Part shown: positions 60,146 to 64,000 of the stretch, piece after piece | Layout: the number at the start of each line of letters is the position of its first letter | How positions within the stretch are numbered: position 1 is the stretch's first letter | From: Rhizobiaceae bacterium | GTDB lineage: Bacteria; Pseudomonadota; Alphaproteobacteria; Rhizobiales; Rhizobiaceae | Assembly: GCA_019635775.1 (NCBI GenBank) | Contig: JAHBYU010000001.1 | Location: 496,001-560,000, forward strand | Direction of reading: 5' to 3' | DNA length: 64,000 bases | Translations under genes and position numbers: made by a program | Notes under the pieces: generated by a model | What the model was told of the DNA's origin: nothing | Database searches by the model: none | Seen by the model: the letters and a program-made list of their open reading frames with translations, nothing else

Positions 60146-60877
60146 CTACCAAGGCGTCTCGCCGCTTGCCTCTACGAATTTCCCCGATACCGCGTTGTCG
60201 CCGAGCAGCGCATATTCTACTGGCAGCTTCGCGCCTTCTTCGGCGGTCATAAATCCTGTATGTCCCGTAAGGTCCGTCCTGACGTAACCTGGGCTGACGG
60301 AGTTCACGACGATCGCGGTATCGCGCAGTTCCTCGTTGAGCTGGACGGTCAGCATGTTGAGCGCGGCCTTCGAGGCGTTGTAGCCGATCAATCGTGCCGC
60401 ATAGTAGGGCGACGCCGGATCGCCGTTGAGCGAGAGGGAACCAAGTGAACTCGACAGATTGACCACGCGGGCCGCGGGAGACCGTCGCAGGAGCGGCAAC
60501 ATCGCCTGCGTCACCGCGAGTGTCCCCACGAAGTTGGTGTCGAGGATACGGCGGACGGCCTCCGGCGAGGAGATGCTCGGTGGTCCGTCGGCAGCATCGA
60601 CGATGCCCGCATTGTTGACGAGGATGTCGAGCCTGCCGTGCTCGGCGTCGATCTGTTCGGCGGCATCAGCGATGCTGGCTACGTCGTTGAGATCAATCCT
60701 GATGGCCTGTGCCGAAAGCCCCTCAGAGGCGAGTTGCCGCGCCGCCGCCTTACCCTTTTCGAGGTCACGTGCGCCGAGGATGACAAACGTTTCAACCTGC
60801 GCAAGCTGGCGCGCGATCTCCAGTCCAATGCCCCGGTTGGCTCCAGTGACGAGGGCGATGCGGTTGCTTGTGGTCAT
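60146..60877 (-). CDS. Short-chain dehydrogenase/reductase
   Basis: A 243-aa classical SDR. The NAD(P) motif TGANRGIG is at residues 11-18, NNAG follows, and the active-site YNASK (Tyr, Lys) is present, with SVSPGYVRTDL after it. The sequence resembles carbonyl-reductase-like SDRs. It is divergent from the TetR gene (69 bases), a common regulator-target pair. Confidence 0.92.
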   Translation of the reverse strand: MTTSNRIALVTGANRGIGLEIARQLAQVETFVILGARDLEKGKAAARQLASEGLSAQAIRIDLNDVASIADAAEQIDAEHGRLDILVNNAGIVDAADGPPSISSPEAVRRILDTNFVGTLAVTQAMLPLLRRSPAARVVNLSSSLGSLSLNGDPASPYYAARLIGYNASKAALNMLTVQLNEELRDTAIVVNSVSPGYVRTDLTGHTGFMTAEEGAKLPVEYALLGDNAVSGKFVEASGETPW

Positions 60878-60946
60878 GGCGATATTCCCTGTTGGTATCA
60901 GCGATGGCCTAAGATATGAAGAATTATTCAGGTTTTGGATTCGCAT

Positions 60947-61627
60947 ATGGTTTCGAATGCGCCTCTCCATCTGAAACCCCGGAAACAGCCACGTCAGGCG
61001 CGTGCGGCGGCGACCCTCGACGCCATTTTCGAAGCGACCATTCAGGTTTTGCTGGTGGACGGTCCCCGTCGTCTGACGACGACACGGGTCGCGGAGAGAG
61101 CAGGCGTCTCGGTCGGCACGATGTACCAATATTTCCCGCACAAGCAGGCGCTGTTCTATGCTCTCAACGAGCGCTATCTCGATGCCTTGGCCGGTAAGGT
61201 CGAAGATGCCTGCCGGGCGCGGCACGGCGATCCCATCGACCGGATGGTGGAGGCGCTCGTGACGACCTACTGGAATGCCAAGACGGAGCGGCCCAACGTG
61301 ACGCGGGCGCTTTACCGCTCAGTCGCCGAACTCGACAATGAGGCGTTGATCGAGGCCTTCGCCCGCCGCGCCGATGCCGCGACCGCCGCCATGTTCGCCA
61401 CCGCTTCCGATGCCGCGTTCGAGGATCTGGCGACGGTCAATCTCACCCTGCTTACCACCATCTTTGGCGTGGTACGCAGTGTGTTCGAGCGCAATTTGCC
61501 GATAGCCGAAGCGGACGCGGTGCTGAGGCAGCTTGTCATGATGTGTGTCGCCTATCTGAAGGCTGCCAGGGTATCCGCCAGCGGCAGGCGTCGAGGCTCG
61601 GCCCAGTTGGCCGCTGCTTCGACATGA
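60947..61627 (+). CDS. TetR-family transcriptional regulator
   Basis: A 226-aa repressor with an N-terminal helix-turn-helix (residues about 15-65: QARAAATLDAIFEATIQVLL, AERAGVSVGTMYQYFPHKQAL) and a helical ligand domain. It is divergent from the SDR gene, which it probably regulates. ATG 60947 is used; TTG 60935 is in frame. Its stop overlaps the ATG of the next gene (ATGA). Confidence 0.9.
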   Translation: MVSNAPLHLKPRKQPRQARAAATLDAIFEATIQVLLVDGPRRLTTTRVAERAGVSVGTMYQYFPHKQALFYALNERYLDALAGKVEDACRARHGDPIDRMVEALVTTYWNAKTERPNVTRALYRSVAELDNEALIEAFARRADAATAAMFATASDAAFEDLATVNLTLLTTIFGVVRSVFERNLPIAEADAVLRQLVMMCVAYLKAARVSASGRRRGSAQLAAAST

Positions 61628-62292
61628 TCGCTTACCTCGCCAGCGCGCTCGCCGCCCACGGCCTTATCCTGCGCGGCGGTTTCAACTTCGCGGCAGGCGA
61701 GGCCGTGCCGGTGAACTCTTCAGGGTTATCTGCAAAATCCGTGCTTCTGGTCGGACAGGCCGGTGATGCGCCGTGGCCGCACTACCTGCGCTGGAGGCAA
61801 GGGCAGCCGGCCGATCTCGCCAATCCGTTCGACACTTGGTCAAAGGAGGTCATCGGCGAGGTCGCAGCACGGTTCGGAGCACGCGCTGTTTCCCCTTCGG
61901 ATCGCCCCTACCTCCCGTTCCAGCAATGGGCGATGCGCGCCGAAGGGTTGCGGCCGTCGCCGCTTGGTATCCTCATGCATCCCGAATACGGTCTTTGGCA
62001 CGCGTATCGCGGCGCGCTGATCTTCGATGTTGAAATTGCGATTCAGGCGCCTCGCGAGGTGATTCACCTTTGCGATCTATGTATTGGAAAACCCTGCCTG
62101 AAATCCTGTCCGGTCGGTGCCTATTCGCATGCCGGCTTTGCCTATCAGGATTGTCTCGCTCATGTGCGTGGGCCGGCTGGCGGGGCATGCCGGAGCGGCG
62201 GCTGCCTCGACCGGAATGCCTGCCCAGAGGGAACGGCCTATCGTTACCGTGCCGACGAGCAGGCGTTCCACATGGCCGCGTTCATTCGCTGA
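61624..62292 (+). CDS. Ferredoxin-like iron-sulfur protein
   Basis: A 222-aa protein with a Cys-rich C-terminal part: LCDLCIGKPCLKSCPVGAYS, then DCLAHVRG and GACRSGGCLDRNACPEG, consistent with 4Fe-4S binding in an epoxyqueuosine-reductase-like style. The N-terminal 130 residues have no cofactor motif that I recognise. Overlaps the TetR gene by 4 bases; role unknown. Confidence 0.75.
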   Translation: MIAYLASALAAHGLILRGGFNFAAGEAVPVNSSGLSAKSVLLVGQAGDAPWPHYLRWRQGQPADLANPFDTWSKEVIGEVAARFGARAVSPSDRPYLPFQQWAMRAEGLRPSPLGILMHPEYGLWHAYRGALIFDVEIAIQAPREVIHLCDLCIGKPCLKSCPVGAYSHAGFAYQDCLAHVRGPAGGACRSGGCLDRNACPEGTAYRYRADEQAFHMAAFIR

Positions 62293-62302
62293 GTGGTGCT
62301 GC

Positions 62303-62641
62303 TTACTCGTCCATCTCCTGGATCAGTCCGTAGAGATTGGTGCAGCGCGCGCCGGAACGGCAGTAGGCGAAGACCGGCCCTTCAAGTTCCTCAAGAGCCT
62401 CCGCCTGTTCGGCGACGTTCTGTTCCGTGATCTGGCCGCTGATCACAGGAATATAGCGGAACGCCAGGCCTGCCGCCTCCGCCGCCTGCCTTACGCTTTC
62501 GGCGGAAGGCTGGCCGGGCTGTTCTTCGTCCGGTCGGTTGCAGATGACACTCCGGAAACCTGCAGCCTTTACCGCCTCGATCTCATCGGGCGTGATCTGG
62601 CCGCTAACCGAATAATCTTCGCTGATCTGACGGAATTCCAT
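62303..62641 (-). CDS. TIGR01244/Blh-type phosphatase-like protein
   Basis: A 112-aa protein of the TIGR01244 / beta-lactamase hydrolase-like (DSP-fold) family. FRQISEDYSVSGQITPDEIEA at the start and the loop AYCRSGARCTNL, whose Cys and Arg form a C(X)4R loop typical of the family. Members were linked to sulfur metabolism or sulfide response. ATG 62641 is used over an upstream start. Confidence 0.85.
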   Translation of the reverse strand: MEFRQISEDYSVSGQITPDEIEAVKAAGFRSVICNRPDEEQPGQPSAESVRQAAEAAGLAFRYIPVISGQITEQNVAEQAEALEELEGPVFAYCRSGARCTNLYGLIQEMDE

Positions 62642-62730
62642 GACTTGTCCTCGTAGGCAGGGGCGTTGAGCCACGGTTCTGCCACCGCTTTGCCGCCGGA
62701 GCAAGCAAAGCGGTTTCGCAAAAGGAGGCC

Positions 62731-63741
62731 TCAGCTTCCCAGGATAGCGCCCTTGATCGCACCGATGTTGTGGCGCATCAGGTCGATATAGGTCGCCGCG
62801 GGACCGTCAGCGCCTGACAGGGCGTCCGAGTAGAGCGTGCCACCAATCTTCAGCCCCGTCTCGCTGGCGATCTGCTCGATCAGCCTCTGGTTGGTGATGT
62901 TCTCGACGAATATGGCCGACGCCTTGTCATGCCGCACCTGTTCGATGAGCTTCGCCACGTCCGCAGCAGAGGCTTCGGCTTCCGTTGAAATGCCCTCCGG
63001 TGCGAGGAAGGTTATGCCGTATGCATTCTCGAAATAGCCGAATGCGTCGTGCGAGTTGATGATCGTGCGCTTGTCGGCGGGTATCGCCGCGATGGTATCC
63101 TTCACCTCCGCTTCCAGAGCGTCGAGCTTGTCCGAATACGCCGCCGCGTTGGTCTTAAAGGTGTCGCAGTCCTCCGCGTCTGCCGCGCAGAAGGCATCCG
63201 CGATGTTTTTCACGTAGATCTTGGCGTTGGCGATGGACTGAAATGCGTGCGGATCGATCGGGCCGTGGTCGTGGCCTTCATGGCCGTGGTCATCGCCTGC
63301 GTCATTCGCCTCGTGCGCGTGGTCGTCCTGCGCCTCGTGCGCGTGGTCGTCGTGCGATTCATGCTCATGCGCTTCCTCCTCCTCTTCGGTGGAGAGCGGT
63401 TGCACGCCTTTCGTCAGTTCGACAACTGCGGCCTTCGTCCCGCTGGCTTCCACCAGGCGCTTCAGGAAACCCTCGAAGTGCAGGCCGTTCACCAGAACGA
63501 CATCCGCGGCGGAGACAGACGCCGCGTCGGCCGGCCGGGGTTCATAGACGTGAGCGTCGCCATCCGGCCCGACCAGCGTGGTCAGTTCAATTCGGTCGCC
63601 GCCGACATTTCTGGCGAAATCGCCGATGATGGAAAAGCTGGCGACCACGTTGAGCGGCTCTGCAGAATGGGCGGGCAGGGCGGTCAGCCCTGTTAATGTT
63701 ATAACAGAAAACGCCGAAGCGAGCCGAATGTACGGTTTCAT
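62731..63741 (-). CDS. Zinc ABC transporter substrate-binding protein (ZnuA/AztC-type)
   Basis: A 336-aa periplasmic cluster A-I metal receptor with a signal peptide (about 1-27). Predicted zinc ligands are H64 (GDAHVYEP), H165 (DPHAFQ), a further His in NSHDAFGYF and Asp in LYSDALS. Between the first two lies a His/Asp/Glu-rich loop (about residues 120-160), typical of zinc receptors. It follows a permease gene on the same strand. Confidence 0.92.
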   Translation of the reverse strand: MKPYIRLASAFSVITLTGLTALPAHSAEPLNVVASFSIIGDFARNVGGDRIELTTLVGPDGDAHVYEPRPADAASVSAADVVLVNGLHFEGFLKRLVEASGTKAAVVELTKGVQPLSTEEEEEAHEHESHDDHAHEAQDDHAHEANDAGDDHGHEGHDHGPIDPHAFQSIANAKIYVKNIADAFCAADAEDCDTFKTNAAAYSDKLDALEAEVKDTIAAIPADKRTIINSHDAFGYFENAYGITFLAPEGISTEAEASAADVAKLIEQVRHDKASAIFVENITNQRLIEQIASETGLKIGGTLYSDALSGADGPAATYIDLMRHNIGAIKGAILGS

Positions 63742-63753
63742 GGTTTCTCCTTT

Positions 63754-64000
63754 TCAGGCTGTGCGGTGTCGGTGGCGGTTGATGCGGGCGCGCAGCACGC
63801 CGCGCGGTCCGGTGATGATCGAGAAGAGATAGGCGGCGCCGGCCGACAGGATGATCGCCGGGCCGGATGGTAGCGCTGCATGATAGGAGATCAGCAGTCC
63901 AGCCACGCATGCGGCGAAACCTATGGCGAGCGCCAGCAGGCACATCGTCCAGACGCGGTTTGTCCAGAAGCGCGCCGCCGCGGCGGGCAGCATCATGAGG
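63754..64000 (-). CDS. Zinc/manganese ABC transporter permease, C-terminal part, cut by the window edge
   Basis: The last 81 or so codons of a multi-span ABC-3 family permease; the gene enters from beyond 64000. The visible part has two to three hydrophobic helices (ALAIGFAACVAGLLISYH, GPAIILSAGAAYLFS) and ends with basic residues. It lies 12 bases before the zinc-binding protein gene and so forms the transporter with it. Confidence 0.85.
   Translation of the reverse strand, partial: LMMLPAAAARFWTNRVWTMCLLALAIGFAACVAGLLISYHAALPSGPAIILSAGAAYLFSIITGPRGVLRARINRHRHRTA

Overview
The window is high-GC chromosomal DNA from an aerobic alphaproteobacterium, most likely of the Rhizobiales (Mesorhizobium/Phyllobacteriaceae type). 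This rests on gene content: soxBDAG, several dimethylglycine-dehydrogenase-like flavoproteins, cbtAB behind a cobalamin riboswitch, cobO/cobU/cbiB/cobC, GlxA-type and XRE-cupin regulators, DUF1127, DUF4893 and an entericidin. The intergenic palindromic repeats are also typical of that group. There is no prophage, insertion sequence, CRISPR array or rRNA. One tRNA gene, tRNA-Leu(GAG), is present.

Layout. 1-11.6 kb: housekeeping and transport genes (serine hydrolase, tRNA-Leu, MgtE, SulP transporter behind a structured leader, Usp, VOC protein, HD-GYP, MerR, a membrane methyltransferase, DUF1624 protein, MFS). 11.6-18.5 kb: a GbcA-like Rieske oxygenase, then a cobalamin locus (riboswitch, cbtB, cbtA, cobU, cobO, a repeat-filled gap, cbiB, cobC and a small phosphatase). 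18.5-26.5 kb: an uncharacterised catabolic locus with a creatininase-family hydrolase and RidA facing an ABC importer of the NMT1 type, a cytosine-deaminase-like amidohydrolase, a GlcD-type FAD enzyme and two tandem flavodoxin-fold reductases. 27.7-39.6 kb: a long minus-strand array for N-methyl amine oxidation: soxB-soxD-soxA-soxG, an XRE-cupin regulator, a dimethylglycine-dehydrogenase-like protein, an aminotransferase and a second dimethylglycine-dehydrogenase-like protein. 39.7-49.3 kb: a mechanosensitive channel, a third such flavoprotein, a vWA protein, a GlxA/AraC regulator, small genes and a LysR regulator. 49.3-59.5 kb: a corrinoid-dependent methyl-transfer module (reductive activator, methyl-THF pterin methyltransferase, MetF, a Cys-rich MetV-like partner, a virulence-factor-domain protein, a DUF1638 protein, a corrinoid protein and a non-pyrrolysine MttB-family methyltransferase). 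59.6-64 kb: a lipoprotein, SDR, TetR, ferredoxin-like and TIGR01244 proteins, and a zinc ABC transporter cut by the window edge.

How it fits together (inference). The window appears to unite two chemistries for stripping methyl groups from quaternary and tertiary amines. The corrinoid module would move a methyl group from a betaine-like substrate to a corrinoid protein and then to tetrahydrofolate, and MetF/MetV would oxidise methyl-THF to methylene-THF. The Rieske and flavoprotein enzymes would remove the remaining methyl groups oxidatively, also yielding methylene-THF through their GcvT-like domains. The cobalamin locus supplies the cofactor. A shared 9-mer, TTTGCGACA or its complement, lies in the upstream regions of mttB, glxA and the third flavoprotein. 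One copy differing at the last base lies upstream of the corrinoid protein gene. This suggests that GlxA may co-regulate both branches. A perfect palindrome upstream of the pterin methyltransferase suggests separate methionine-cycle-type control of the methyl-THF/activator pair.
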